64,000 nt of DNA from Diphasiastrum complanatum (GCA_029204225.1 CM055107.1:46501476-46565475); one strand, 5' to 3'; positions 20,191-35,790 are shown, counted from the first letter of the stretch. The notes: generated by a model not told the origin, from the sequence alone. Numbers and translations are program-made.

Positions 20191-21364
20191 TAGAAGCCAT
20201 GCAAAAAATGATTAGTACCTTCAACATAAGGATGATTGAAGCACTCTCTTTTTTCAAACAAGAACTTCTACTCAATGATTTAGGAAATGACTCGTATGAT
20301 AATGATTCTTCCTCACTATCATTCACAATGACATCATTCAAAGTACATCCTACTTTGAATACTTCCTTGTGACTATCTCTCTCACCAAGTCTCTTGATAG
20401 AACCATTTAATCTACTCTCTTTATGAAGACATGTGACTCCACTTGCTGCAAAAATGAATTTCTTGGACTCATCACAAAATAATGTAGAAAAACGATCTCC
20501 TTCATGCATGCACTTAGCAACATCTTTTTCCATATGATCAAAGAAATCATTAGCGACAACCTTTTCCAAGGAAGAACCTTCACCTCCATTGATGAAGTTA
20601 GATCTTTCCGTACCTTTTGCATGCTTGCACTTGCAATAAAGAACCATTGAAACACCATTATTATCCTCAAGACTACCCAAGTTAGCACAAAGATGAACAT
20701 CTCCGAGAAGCATATTAGATCTTGACCTAGATCTAGCATAAGGAAGCTTGTTAGACTTTGCATAAGATCCACCAATCTTATTGATGCTAAAAGGGAACTT
20801 TGGAAAATTGAGACCAATCTTCTTTTCCATTCCATCCTTTTTGTTAGCCATAACAAAAGCATTAAGCTTGAAAAGTCTACCTTGTCTATTGCCCCTAGAA
20901 ACCAAGATTTCTTCCTTTGTAATGAAACAAGCATCACCACCAAACTTTACCATGTATCCTTTCTCTATCATTTGACCAACACTTAGTAAATTCTTTGAAA
21001 GTGAAGGAATGTAAAGAACACCATCAAGTCTTGTTTTTCTACTAGTAGAGAGACAAATAGGAATTGAACCAATACCTTCAATCACACACTCACCACCATT
21101 GGCCATGTGAATTTCTTTCTTGGCTCCATCATAAGTGACCAAAGAAGTAAAGAACTCCTTGTGACTAGTCATGTGTGAACTAGCTCCACTATCAATCCAC
21201 CATGAATCTTTGTCACATGCACTTGATATTAGACTTGAAGAACACATAAAAAAGGAATCACCACCACCTAGATCCTCATCATTAGTAGTAAAGTTGATTT
21301 GCTTGCTACCTTCATCTCTTTGTTTCTTCCGAACATTCATTAGCAAAATGGCCTTTGATTCCAC
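20191..21364 (-). pseudogene. Copia protease and following unassigned frame
   Basis: A long open frame (436 codons, running to 20,054) begins after the zinc knuckle. Residues 55-70 read WWIDSGASSHMTSHKE, the aspartic-protease active site of plant Copia elements, followed by the usual YIPSLSKNLLSVGQM and GRLFKLNAF blocks that precede integrase. After that the frame loses Copia similarity where the integrase HHCC and DDE motifs would be expected. It looks like a non-autonomous derivative whose integrase was deleted or replaced while an open frame was kept. Confidence 0.7.
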
Positions 21365-21790
21365 AATAAAAGCATTTCAACTTAGACTTATCTTTCTTTT
21401 TTCCAAAGGAGAAAGTCTCACCTTGATCTTGCCCTTTAGACCACTTGCCTTTGCCTTTGCCCTTGAACTTGCCTGTGATGAACATAGCCTCCTCTTTATA
21501 ATGAGATGTCGATGTAGATCCACTTCCTCTTGATTGAAGCCTATACTCTTCATTCACCAAGATCTCTTGCAAATCCACAATACTTGGCAAAGTCTTTTGA
21601 ATAGCAAAACTTTGAACAAGATTAGCATGATCATCCAGCAAGCCATTAAGTATAACTTGAACAAGTTCTACCTCCTTAACGCTTTCATCAATACATGCTA
21701 ACTCATCATTGAATGCTTTAACCCTCAAAACAAAAGCATGAGTAGTGAGATCTTGATCAACCTATGATCTATTCTCAATATCATGATTCT
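21312..21790 (-). pseudogene. Copia gag fragment with CCHC zinc knuckle
   Basis: The minus frame carries the UBN2/gag wording VELVQVILNGLLDDHANLVQ and a zinc knuckle CFYCGIKGHFANEC, just upstream of the protease frame and overlapping it by about 50 bp (frame change). The N-terminal half of gag is missing between here and the LTR. Confidence 0.8.
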
Positions 21791-22193
21791 TGCCACTTCC
21801 TAAGATTAAAACAAACTCAAATGAAGTTCAGTAACCTCACAAACTAGAGATCCAATCAAAATTAGGGTTTTGACAAAATCACAAAAAATTGAATATTTCA
21901 AATTCTACATGCAATTTCTAGAAGCTTGATATATCTTCTTGTAGCCTCCAATGAGACCTTAATAATGCACCAAAATTCGGCTAATTCTAGTAACCCAAGT
22001 GTGAAATTGGAATTGATCAAGTATATAACCCTATATTGAGTTTTGTCCTACAAAAGATCAATTCTACACATGCAAAAATGCTGATTTTTGAGTAGAAATC
22101 AATCTAGCATGCTCTAGCATTGGTAACTCCTCCAAATCCTTGCTAAAGATGGCTGATCCTTTCATAACCTGAAACACAATAGCTTTAATACCA

Positions 22194-22485
22194 TGTGAAG
22201 GATTTCAGATCATTCAAGATCCAATCCATGTCCCTGATCTTTGGTTACAATAAGGAGCAAACCAACAATCTTGCCAATGTAGAAAAATCAGCATCTACAT
22301 ACAAAATGAGATGAAAACTCTAAGAGATACTGATCAAACATGAACCAAAATATAAAATATAGTTTCTGCCTGTAGAATTATAGTTCCCTACTATATTTCA
22401 CACATGTGGATCCAAAAATAACAAAATATGAGCATTCTACACACAAGATTGCAAGATATCATCAAGACAGTGCACCCATGAGTAG
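22194..22485 (-). repeat. Truncated 5' LTR of the same Copia element, with primer site
   Basis: This block matches the first ~290 bp of the 18.1-kb LTR and then breaks off at ATGAGTAG. The adjoining GCTTTAATACCA (22,182-22,193) is the reverse complement of a slightly altered tRNA-Met primer site (TGGTATCAGAGC type). The outer half of the LTR is missing, so no target duplication can be read. Confidence 0.85.
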
Positions 22486-22489
22486 AGAA

Positions 22490-22580
22490 CCTCCCCCAAG
22501 TGGCCTCCTCAAGAGGATGACCATCCCATTGTACTAAAAACTGAATCCGTCTGCGACGTTGAGTATGCTGAAGGTGAAAC
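22490..22580 (-). pseudogene. Ty3/Gypsy chromodomain fragment
   Basis: Read on the minus strand, the sequence directly beyond the truncated LTR gives RRRRIQFLVQWDGHPLEEAT followed by W, the typical end of the chromodomain-like tail of a chromoviral integrase (xxFLVKWxGxPxxEATWE). It is in the same orientation as the Copia element. The junction suggests that recombination or deletion joined a Gypsy integrase end to a Copia LTR. Confidence 0.65.
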
Positions 22581-22699
22581 TAATGGATGGCAACTGGCAA
22601 AAGAAAAGGAACAGCTCTGGCTCTGTAGAGAATGTGAGATCGCGAGGAGTATCATCCTCACTGGCAGCTCGTAGAAGGAAACTCGCTCAAGACACTTTG

Positions 22700-22985
22700 A
22701 TAACCCATGAATGCCATAAGAAAATGTCGTAGTGCATGACCCCAACAAGTGAAGTATCCAAAGCCAGTCGAATGGCCCAAGAATACCACCCAAAGAAAAC
22801 AACTCGGCAAGATATGCAGTAACCAGGAATGCCAAGGAACTTGAAGTATAAGGAGATCATGCAACAACCAAGAATGCCAAGAACACTGAGGTAGATCATC
22901 CTGACAAACGGTAGCTAGAATGGACAACCAATAATGCCAAGGACACTGAGGTAGATCACCTTGACAACTGGTAGCTGAAATGGAC
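22700..22985. repeat. Decayed ~60-bp tandem repeat
   Basis: Two clear copies (about 22,864-22,923 and 22,924-22,983) share AATGCCAAG-ACACTGAGGTAGATCA and TGACAA-GGTAGCT at exactly 60-bp spacing. Weaker AATGCC-anchored copies continue to the left to about 22,700. On the minus strand they give a repeated Cys/Trp-rich peptide that I take as a by-product. It lies within or beside the Gypsy relic. Confidence 0.7.
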
Positions 22986-26199
<3,214 letters not shown>

Positions 26200-26940
26200 A
26201 CAATGTAAAAAAACAAGAGCAGAAGGCTTATAGATGAGAGAGTTTCTCCGCCTCCTTAAAATGAAGTAAGGGGGAGATGACGTAATCACCATTCCCGAAT
26301 TCCCTGCTATTTCTATCTAACCAAATGGTCCAAAAAGTAGTAACTCTAATACATTTCCAGTTTACCTTTGTAATTGGCACAAACAATAAGAGAAAGTTGG
26401 AGAATTTTAAGTGAGAATATTCTATACTTGCTAGGCTTGATTTTATGGGTACAACAGAATCTAGCCTTCCACCGAAAAGTTTTCACTTAGAGTTGAACCA
26501 AGAGAAGGTAAAAAGAGGTTCTTTGGTTGTAGTGTAGATAGAAAAATAGGAGATTTTTTTTGTCTTATCCATGGCCTTGAAGATCCAATTATTATCACAA
26601 TTAATAGAGAGGGAGGTAGAGAGAGGTCCAAGGTCTCCATGAATGAAGGCAAAGGAGAGGAAGCTAGATTCACATGAAGAGAGTCCAAGTTCAGTCCTAA
26701 GATGAGAAACGTTGAGAAAGTATATAAAGTTCACGATGTGATCCCAGGTGACAAAACCTTTATGGATAAGAGTAAGGCTTGGAATTGATGATAATAGCTT
26801 TAGAGAACCAAAGGGGCTCAGAGGGGAAATGGTATTACCACTGGTCCAAAAGGTCAGCTCTCACATGGAAAGGACTAAAAAAATGGACTTGATTAATAGG
26901 GGAGCGTAGAGACGAGAAAAAAAGAATGAGAAAACTTGAG
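26200..26940 (-). pseudogene. Degenerate L1-type LINE tail
   Basis: Read on the minus strand, three broken frames give FWTSGNTISPLSPFGSLKLL, then TWDHIVNFIYFLNVSHLRTE, and nearer the 3' end WKCIRVTTFWTIWLDRNSRE. This order matches the C-terminal zinc-binding (zf-RVT-like) part of plant L1 reverse transcriptases, whose hallmark is W-x(2)-I-x(3)-T-x-W-x-I-W-x-x-R-N. Stops and frameshifts are frequent, so it is a dead 5'-truncated copy. Confidence 0.45.
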
Positions 26941-27094
26941 AAAATAAGATTGAAAATTGGTAACAGTGGTCGAGGAAAGAGGAGGAAGAGTTGTTGTCAT
27001 CATCAGAGCCCAAGGCTGAGGAAGCAAAATTTTAGTGAATGTGCCTATATAGGAGAGAGAGATTAACAAAACAAAGCTCCTCTTGACAAGTCAA

Positions 27095-28002
27095 TGTTAG
27101 ATTTTTTATGCTCAGCCTTAAACAAAATCGTTCAAGTAATAAGCATCCTGAAAAACCGAAGGCCGATTTCATATTTTTGGACCTTCACATTTTTCCTTTC
27201 TTTTACCTTAAAACAATTTTTTAGGCACCTTCGCCTTTTTTTCGCTCCTTAGCAAAAAATGCGACACACTTGCCAAGTGGCCAGAATGCCTTAGAAACCA
27301 TTCCTAAGGCACCTTTGCTTTTTCCGCCTCCTTCCCCTTTTTGCACTCGCGAAAATACTACACAATGGCCAAGTGGCCAGAATGCCTTAGAAATCATTTT
27401 TAAGGCACGTTATCCTTTTTCGCCTTTTTTGCTGCCTATAATCTAAGACACCTTCGCCTTCTTCACCACCTTTTGTTTAAGGCACCTTCTCCTTCTTCTC
27501 TGCCTTCAGTGTAAAGCACTTTTCGGCCTTTTCAGCTTTTTTGCCTTCTTTGTTTCCTTGAATCTAAGCGCGCCTTAGGGATTTACATACCTTTAGTGTA
27601 AGGGCACCTTCAAGAGTTGCAAACCTTCAGTCTAAGGGCACCTTCGGGTTTTTTGGGTTTTTCGCGTTTGCTACATTGGCTGACTGACGTCGCCAACTTA
27701 TCAGCAACCCTAAAACAGTTGGACAACCAAATATCCCAAAGGCGGTTGGCGGTTACCAACTTTGTATATGCAAAGGCTGGAGTAAATAACATTAAAGGCT
27801 TGTAAGATATTTTGTTTCTTGACACTTGTAAATCTATATATTAGCTGATTCAAACTATGTAAGTGTTGTTCATTTGCACGTTCTATATGAATTCTTCTAC
27901 TTGAATAATTCTGCTGCTAATTGTTGCGTTTTTGTTCCTACACGCCATGCTCCAATCCTCGAGCTTCCACTGCCGCTCATGCCCACACACAATTTTATGA
28001 CA
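27095..28002 (+). repeat. 5' LTR (908 bp)
   Basis: It starts TGTTAGATTTTTTATG and ends ...TTTTATGACA next to the primer site. It contains many CCTT-CGCC-TTTTT and AAGGCACCTT phrases that form imperfect internal repeats. Relative to the 3' LTR and the 51-kb copy it lacks about 165 bp after TATGTAAGTGTT. Confidence 0.85.
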
Positions 28003-28014
28003 TGCTATCAGAGC
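28003..28014 (+). other. Primer-binding site (tRNA-Met type)
   Basis: TGCTATCAGAGC directly follows the 5' LTR. It differs by one base from the TGGTATCAGAGC wording common in plant Copia elements. Confidence 0.8.
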
Positions 28015-28124
28015 AGACATTTTAGTAATCTACATTTCTATTACGGATTATCAATCTTGTTTCTATCAAAACATCTTTCTAGCAAACGCGCAATCAACAG
28101 TATTTGACAGTCGCTGTTTCTACC

Positions 28125-28690
28125 ATGAACTCGTTCAACCAGAATGGATCCATCATCTAGTTCATGTCTCATTGACAAACTCGATGGGAGATAACTACCA
28201 TATCTGGAAATTCAAGATGAAGGTTATACTTCTAGCCAAATAATTGTGGGACGTCGTTGATGGCACAGAGCTCAAACTAGAAGGTGATGCAGCCGTCATC
28301 ACCAAGTGGAGACTAAGAGATGACAAAGCATTTGCCATGATCACCCTCAACATCAAGGACACTCAGATCAGCCACATATTCTGTTCAAACAACTAAGGAT
28401 GCACGGGACATCCTAGCAACTCTCTACGACATTAAAGACGTTACTTCCAGGCTTTATTTGAGGAAGAAATTCTTCCCTCAGAATGTTTGATGTAGATAGT
28501 GTTTTGAGCACCTCAACACCCTCAAAAATCTTATGGAGCAGATACTGCAATTGGCTCAGTCATAGAAGATTCCAATGCACTCATGAATCTATTATCAAGT
28601 CTACCTGAAGCCTACAAAAATTGGGTAATGGCAATTTTTACCCACAATCCATCAGCAGCTCACTGATGTATGCAATGATCTACATGTGAC
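28125..28690 (+). pseudogene. Copia gag remnant
   Basis: Across frames one reads MGDNYHIWKFKMKVILLAK, a stop, then LWDVVDGTELKLEGDAAVIT and DKAFAMITLNIKDTQISHI. This is the N-terminal part of a UBN2-type gag (NYxxWKxxMxxxL...LWxxVDG). Premature stops and shifts make it non-functional. Confidence 0.65.
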
Positions 28691-28789
28691 CAGACCTTGC
28701 ATATTCATTCAGTACACTCAGCCAGTTCCTGTCAAATCCAAACGTAGCTCATTGGAAAGCGCTAACAATGGTCATGAAGTACATTCAAA

Positions 28790-29287
28790 GCAACGACAAC
28801 TCTCAGCATCTACTAAAGGCAGCCAAACTGCCAACATCCTTGAAGCCTACATAATGCGGATTGGGCAAGAGATGTCGACATCATAATTCAACTTCTGGAT
28901 TTGTACTTTTATACAACCAAGGCCCCAATCTCATGGAACATCCAGAAGCAGACCTCAATTGCATTATCATCAACGGAATCTGAATACATAGCTGTTACAA
29001 ATGCAACCAAAGAGACAATTTGGCTCAAACAACTACCTGTAGACCTCAATATTATACAAACACTTTCTACAACAATCTATTGTGACAATCAAAACACAAA
29101 TAACACTTTCTCTCAATCCGAGATTTCACTCTCAAAGCAAACATCTAGAAATCATGTATCATTATCTTAGAGAGAAAGTGCACAATAAGAAAGTAGAATT
29201 GATCTTCTGCAGAACAAACTACACGGCAGCAGATTACTTCACAAAAACTCTATCAAAGAGCAACATCTCAGATTTAATGATATGTTA
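28790..29287 (+). pseudogene. Copia RNase H remnant
   Basis: The sequence gives DWARDVD, then APISWNIQKQTSIALSSTES with EYIAV, then IYCDNQ and HSKHLEIMYHYLREKVHNKK and YFTKTL. These are the ordered RNase H blocks of Copia (SSTESEY, DNQSA, HxRTKHIEIxYHFxR, DxxTK). Two frames are needed, so the copy is broken. The polyprotein jumps from gag directly to this part. Confidence 0.8.
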
Positions 29288-29328
29288 AATCTGAAGTTCA
29301 AAGTTTTTTAGGATCACATTAAAAGAAG

Positions 29329-30361
29329 TGTTAGATGTTTTATGCTCAACCTTAAACAAAATCATTCAAGTCATGTTTTTGGACCTTCACATTTTTCTTT
29401 CTTTTTCCTTAAAACAATTTTTTAGGCACCTTTGCCCTTTTTCGCTCCTTAGCGAAGAATGCGACACACTGGCCAAGTGGCCCATATGCTTAGAAACCAT
29501 TCCTAAGGCACCTCTGCTTTTTCTGCCTCCTTCGTCTTTTTGCACTCGCGAAAAATTACGACACAGTGGCCAAGTGGCCAGAATGCCTTAGAAATCATTT
29601 TAAAGCACGTTCTCCTTTCTCGTCTTTTTGTTGCCTGTAATCTAAGACACCTTTGCCTTCTTCACTGCCTTTTTTTTAAGGCACTTCGCCTTCTTCTCTG
29701 CCTTCAATGTAAAGCACTTTTTGGCTTTTTTGCCTTTTTCGCCTTCTTCGCTGCCTTGAATCTAAGGGTGCCTTAGGGATTTACATACCTTTAGTGTTAA
29801 GGGCACCTTCAAGGGTTGAAAACCTTCAGTCTAAGGGCACCTTTGGGTTTTTTTAGCTTTTTCGCATTTTGCTACATTGGTTGACTGACGTCGCCAACAT
29901 ATCAACAATCCTAAAACAGCTGGACAATCAAATATCTCAAAGGCGGTTGGTGGTTACCAACTTTGTACATATGCAAAGACTGGCGTAAATATCATTAAGG
30001 CTTGTAAGATATTTTGTTCCTCGACACTTGTAAATCTATATATTATCTACCAAGTCAGCTATGTAAGTGTTAATTTGAGCTAATCGATCTTCTCTCTTTT
30101 AATCAGAGTTCTTCTGTAGCTAGCGTTATGACGCTCAACAAGCTGAACTTATTACTTCAAGCTATTGTATTCAGTGTTGATATATTTTTATCAGAGTGCA
30201 ATTTTTGTCTCACTACTGCACATGCGTCATTCATTTGCGCATTCTGTATAAATCTTCTACTTGAATAATTATGTTGCTAATTGTTGCGTTTCGTTCCTAC
30301 ACACCGCGCTCCAATCCTCGAGCTTCCACTGCCACTCACGCCCACACACTTTTTTACGATA
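29329..30361 (+). repeat. 3' LTR (1,033 bp)
   Basis: It starts TGTTAGATGTTTTATG after an AAAAGAAG purine tract and ends ...TTTTTTACGATA before the GTCAG target copy. It keeps the ~165-bp segment (about 30,066-30,230) missing from the 5' LTR. Confidence 0.85.
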
Positions 30362-30474
30362 GTCAGACCAAACATAACATCTATCTTGATCTTTTTTGAA
30401 GATCCCAAGCACAAAGGTATAGATCCTATTCTTTCTATCTTACAAGCACAATCATTTGCTATAAAAATTGACTT

Positions 30475-30812
30475 TTATGGACCATCATAAGGTGAAAAAG
30501 TCAAGAAGTAATGCCTTTTGCTTCTCATGTGGGATCTAGCCCCACTATCTATTTTAGAGTCTTTTGCTTCATGCCTTGTGATGAAAACATCATGTGAGCT
30601 CTTATCTTCTCTTGGCATAGATCTGCTTGGATTTGGGCTTGCTTTCCTCTGAAGCACTCAGATGATAATGCCCCATCTTTCTAGTAGCACTTGATTTTTG
30701 GACTATCCTTCTTAGGCTTGCTCAAGCTTGGAGTGGCATCTTGTTTGAAGCCACAAGACCTTGCCTAATTTTTGATGACCCATAGACTATTTCTTGGTTT
30801 GGCTCTAATACC
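30475..30812 (-). pseudogene. Copia gag/protease remnant with primer site
   Basis: The minus frame contains KIDSGARSHMRSKRHYFLTF, a decayed protease active site (WIDSGASSHM). To the right GGCTCTAATACCA (30,801-30,813) is the reverse complement of a tRNA-Met primer site and abuts a TGTTACAATAAC start, the likely end of a minus-strand 5' LTR. Most of gag is missing. Confidence 0.6.
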
Positions 30813-30814
30813 AA

Positions 30815-31560
30815 TGTTACAATAACAGAAATAACCTCCAATGGCACTTAGAAATTATGAGAAAGCTTCAGGGTCCTATTAAGATCCATTTGAGTAGATC
30901 ACAAAGTTGAAACAAACAATCTAGCAATTATAGCTTGTCTTGACTTGAAACTCTACTCTGTGGCTCCCTAATCATGCCAAAATACTTCACAGTCCATGGA
31001 GTGATAGTATGGCCTGATCAGACCTGGGAATAGTAACAACACCTGTAGATCCAATGATTGATTGCATGTAAGCATATGATCATAGCAAAACATCACACAA
31101 AATTGTAACAAAACTAGGTCACAAAAGTAGATCTCGAATTTCTCATAAATTGCTTGGGAAATCCGCACTTGGATATATACAAAATCAGCCTCGGATCCAA
31201 GGGTTTAGGGTTACCTTGATCCATTCATGAACTAAACCTATATCTAATCACTTTTAGGTCAAAAATATCCACCTAATTGGGGGTCTAGATCTTGGGATCC
31301 CTTTAACAGGTAAACTATTATTTTTGGATCCTACAAAATCCTAGCTTATCTATGTACATTTTCGTTTCATTCCAAAGGGTGCCTCAAACAATTTAGGATT
31401 AGAATAATCATAATTACAAGATCCTAACCTAGTTGGCACGTGTGACATTCCACTTCATGGCAAAATTTTATTTTTTCAAGTGGAAATTACAAACTAGCTG
31501 TCAAAATCTACAGTATGTAAGCAAGATCTACAGTTTTGACCTCAATTTCTTTGTGCTAAT
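30815..31560 (-). repeat. Probable 5' LTR of the preceding Copia remnant
   Basis: It begins TGTTACAATAACAG beside the primer site. The right boundary is not resolved, because no second copy is present in the window for comparison. Confidence 0.35.
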
Positions 31561-33126
31561 AAATATTGTGTTGATTGGTTGAAGTGGAGTTTTTCTCTCA
31601 TCACTTTGATGGCCTCTTTATATAATCACTTTTTACTATTTTCTCACTTTAGTAAGTTATGATTCAAAATTCTTCAATTTATGTGGGTTAGATGCTTACA
31701 AAGTTTGTTGATTCTGACCATATTAGGCTAATGTATCAAGTATGACCTATGTGTTGCTTCATAATTAAGCTATTATTAAATTGTCTTTCTAAAAATTTGT
31801 GTTCAATTTAACCTATTGATTATTATTATGGTTGTATTGATAAGCACTTGATAGGTTTGTAGGTTCACAAACACACCACACACACACACTCACACACCAC
31901 ACACACACACAAAACTAGCTATATCCATTATATTTTCAAATAGCCCTTTTTCACTATACATAAGTGAAAGGGTGATTCCACTTGGATTTTCTATTCCTTT
32001 CTTCATCTAGTATTTGTAGTCTCCATGAAATAAATTGAATTGTAGACACGGTGTGAATTTACATCGATTGAAGTAGTACGTACTTACATATATCCACCTA
32101 ATATTGCATTAAAATTTGTTGTGTTAATTAACATGAGCCACGGACCACATTAATCGTTAGTAATTTATTTCTGTGTTTAGATACTCTATACATTTGCATT
32201 TTTTAGGAATTCATTAAATTCTATCTATTATGGATAATACAAATAAAATAGTTGTTTACACCACTTTGAAGGCAACAATTTAAAATCATATGCACCATAC
32301 TAATGAACATTTAAAGTCATTTGCAAGTGACTCATGCAGCTTACTATGTACATTTTAAATTCTAATCAAAATTAGCCATAAGAGTTTAGTACTTTTTAGT
32401 TGAATATTTGAATCCTAACAAGTTTAATCTTTTAGGATTTAGATCTTCTTGAAATGACTAATATAGCTTATATATCTACATCTTACATTCTAAGAACTAT
32501 GAAACTTTTAAGATTTTATGCTAATGTGATCTAGCTTGCTTATTTAAATCCCTAATGGTTAAGCTTCCTTAGCTAGAAGGGGGAGGATGGCTCATCCATT
32601 GTACACAATCACTTATGAACATGCACACTAACAAATAGAATCTTAAGGTCTTTGGACCTTATGTTAATTTACATTCCAACTTTATGTGTTTATAATAACA
32701 TACGATATCATTTGTGTCATAAGTTGAGTTTACATAATACTTGTTCTAACTATGTTCTCATTATGCACACTAATCAAGATGAGTATTACAAAACTTGGAC
32801 CTGTGTTAGTCAACTTTTCAAATCTACTGGTATATTTGAAACAAAGTCTTGTAATCTATATGGAATGTGTTAATATACAAGTTAATTTTTCTAAAAACAA
32901 ATCTTAAAAGTGTACGCAAAAATCATCATTTTGATTTTTTCTTAGATTGCAAACCTTTAAAAAACATTCAACTCTGCCTAAAAAAATTTGGCTACAAATG
33001 TGATCTATTAGCCATATCTACATAGACTTTTATAAAATAATGGCTTTGATCAAATTTTTTTATGCATTTTCACAACGCCATAACTCAAATATTCATGTTT
33101 CTATTAGCTTCGACCTTTACATTGAT
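31561..33126. other. Gene-free stretch with small CA repeats
   Basis: Nothing coding is supported. Interrupted CA repeats occur at 31,868-31,911. Confidence 0.4.
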
Positions 33127-33282
33127 GTGCACACACACACACACACACACACACCACCCACACACCACACACACACACAACACAACACACACACAACACA
33201 ACACACACCACACACACACCACAACAACACATACTCAACTTAACACTTGACCCACACACCACACACACTCACACACACACAA
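33127..33282. repeat. Degenerate CA-rich low-complexity tract
   Basis: About 155 bp of CA units interrupted by extra C or A bases (CACCCACACACC, ACAACACAACAC). The His-Thr frames across it are artefacts. Confidence 0.9.
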
Positions 33283-35329
33283 AGTTATGTGTACTATTTG
33301 ACCTTTTCATTTCATTTTCTATTTCTACATTTCTCCATTATTTGTAGGTCTACATGTAGTAAATGAAATTCAAAAAATCATGTAAAAATATTGTAAACTT
33401 GGTGTCAAAGACCACGGGGAAAACCCCTAAGATGAGGATAGGATATCACAAGAAAGACTATGGAGCAAACCACCCAACCAATCTAGATCCATCCTAGAGA
33501 TTCCTCCTGGATCTGGCCCCCAAGCCATGCCATGTGATAGGAAGAGAAGAGAGTTAAAGGTAACTAGACAATGTCGTCGACGAGAAACTCGCTACCTATG
33601 ATTGTTACCTCTAAATAATGGTTCTTTCTAGATGTTTCCAGATTAAAGGTCTTATGTACTTTATAAACATGGTCAAAAGTTTTTTTTTTTTTTTGTGGAT
33701 CACTAGACTTTTGAATCATGCATGTATATCATAATAGCTTATAGACACATTATGTACAAATATGAAAAGCAATGCTCCTAAAGTTGGAAGATCAACAACC
33801 AAAGCTCCAATACAATGTTAAAAATTTCAAACACTAATGGAAACCTTTTAAAGGGTCAAGACCCAAACAACTTGAAAAACTTGTAGATGCAAAACATGCC
33901 AACTAGCAATCTACTATGCATCATGACCTTTGCTTTCAAAATAGAAAGGATCCACATAAGATTGAAAGCTTGGTTTTAGTAGATGATAAACATCACATCC
34001 ATGATATGATATACAAACTCTTTCATGCAATAAATATTTGCTATATTATGTATATTTGGTGTGTGTTTGTGTATACATACATACGTATGTACGAACATAC
34101 AAACACACACACACACACACACATGAAAATTCACACGTGTGGGAATGCCCTAATGTGTGATAATGATCTTCCTAAGCTTTGTGTTTGCACTTTAGATCAA
34201 CTATAGATTGATAATCAAGGTCTATGTCAGAAACTAAGGCAAAATTACAAATCTACATGCATACAAACACAAGACAAGTACCCTTCACACGTGTGGAAGT
34301 GTACTCAGAAAAAACTAAGTATGAAAATTGCTTGCTCTATGTTGGATTTATTCTCCTCTACTCTCTTAAATCCTATGTTAATTTGCCTCCATTCATACTG
34401 CTGAATTTTTTTGTGTTGTCCCATAGTTTGAACTGTTTGTCACTACAGTCTGCATTTTTTACTTAGGAATTTCCACAGACAAAAAATTTGACATTGTTGC
34501 CTTTTCACCTTTGGGCCATCCTGAGCAAATAAGTGTTTGCAACACTTCCAGAAAAGCGATAGTTGCACAGTCTGCATAAATACAAGTAAATTTAAACAGG
34601 CAAAAAATGCGACAAAGTGTTGCAATTTTTGCATTTTCACCAGCGTCAATTTTAGTGAAGTCCGATGTTGCGGCCTCCTCATGCTCGTTCTATGCACTGT
34701 GCAATCAGATTTGACAATGACAGCAGCCACCCACGATCTCCCTACAGACGGCACGACCACTTTTGTACCTTCTTCATCTGCACACCTGTAAAATTTGTGT
34801 ATATAGTGAATACCTTTTCAGTATTCAAAAATATATATAGAGAGAGAGGCAGAGAACGAAGTATGATTGGTAACATGTGAGATAGACATTGTAGATGCTT
34901 TCATGCATTGATTCTTTCTTTCAAACAGACTGTTAGTAATAGGTTCATAACCTTCACAGATTGTAATTAGCTTTGTGAAGCACGTGGTTATGTCCTATAT
35001 TGTTTTGTTTTCACCCGAATTATTGACTTGTATATTTTATTATACTTAATCTGATACAACTCTGTTTGGTTCTGTGTTCAAATTCGTGTCAATATTGCAA
35101 TGCTTTTTCATGTTTTGTCTAACTATCTAATTGATTTGTTTGGTTGTTTGCTCATCGCTTCCATTCCCAATGCGCATTAGAAGCTCTAAAATTATTATAT
35201 TCTTGTATTCTCCTGCAAAGTCACCAGTAGTGCATGCACCGAGAGAACTGAAGGGACTGATCTACCTGATCCTCCTCATTTCTTTGACATCTCGGGTAGA
35301 GAGAGAATCTCACTATGGACCCTAGAGTA
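33283..35329. other. Gene-free stretch
   Basis: Only short overlapping frames on both strands. A 22-bp CA run is at 34,102-34,123. No family could be assigned. Confidence 0.4.
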
Positions 35330-35790
35330 GAGAGAGAAAGTGGAATAGTCACAAATTGCCAAATCTCATATTACTCTCAAAAATTCAATACAATAGTGTA
35401 GTGAATCAATCTACAAGTCGTATCTCGAGGTAGTCCATGCTCAGTTCCTATTGGATGAGTGACTCAACATCTCTTCAATTTGATTGGACCCTTCTAATGA
35501 AACTCTCAATTATGATTGGATCCTTGACTCTTTGCCAACACATTGACTTTGGTCACTCATTATATCTAACTTTGACACTTGTAGAGAACCTAACTAGGTT
35601 GAACTAAATCATAATTGACTTTTGGCCTAATAATGGAAAAACATGTGTACTCGACTATTTGACCTCTAAAGCCAAAAATGTCCCTATCAACTACATACAC
35701 CAAGATGCTTGACTAAAAAACTTTATCAAACCCCTAAAGTCAACATAGATATCTTTTTGTGTTTTTCACACTCCTAAAAAGTTATCTATT

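Larger units (their letters stand above)
27095..30361 (+). mobile_element. Copia deletion derivative (gag and RNase H only)
   Basis: A 3.27-kb insertion with LTRs at both ends, a primer site, gag and RNase H remnants in plus orientation, and a purine tract before the 3' LTR. Flanking pentamers are GTCAA (27,090-27,094) and GTCAG (30,362-30,366), a 5-bp target duplication with one change. Protease, integrase and most of reverse transcriptase are absent, so it is non-autonomous. A related LTR fragment lies at about 51.1 kb. Confidence 0.85.
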
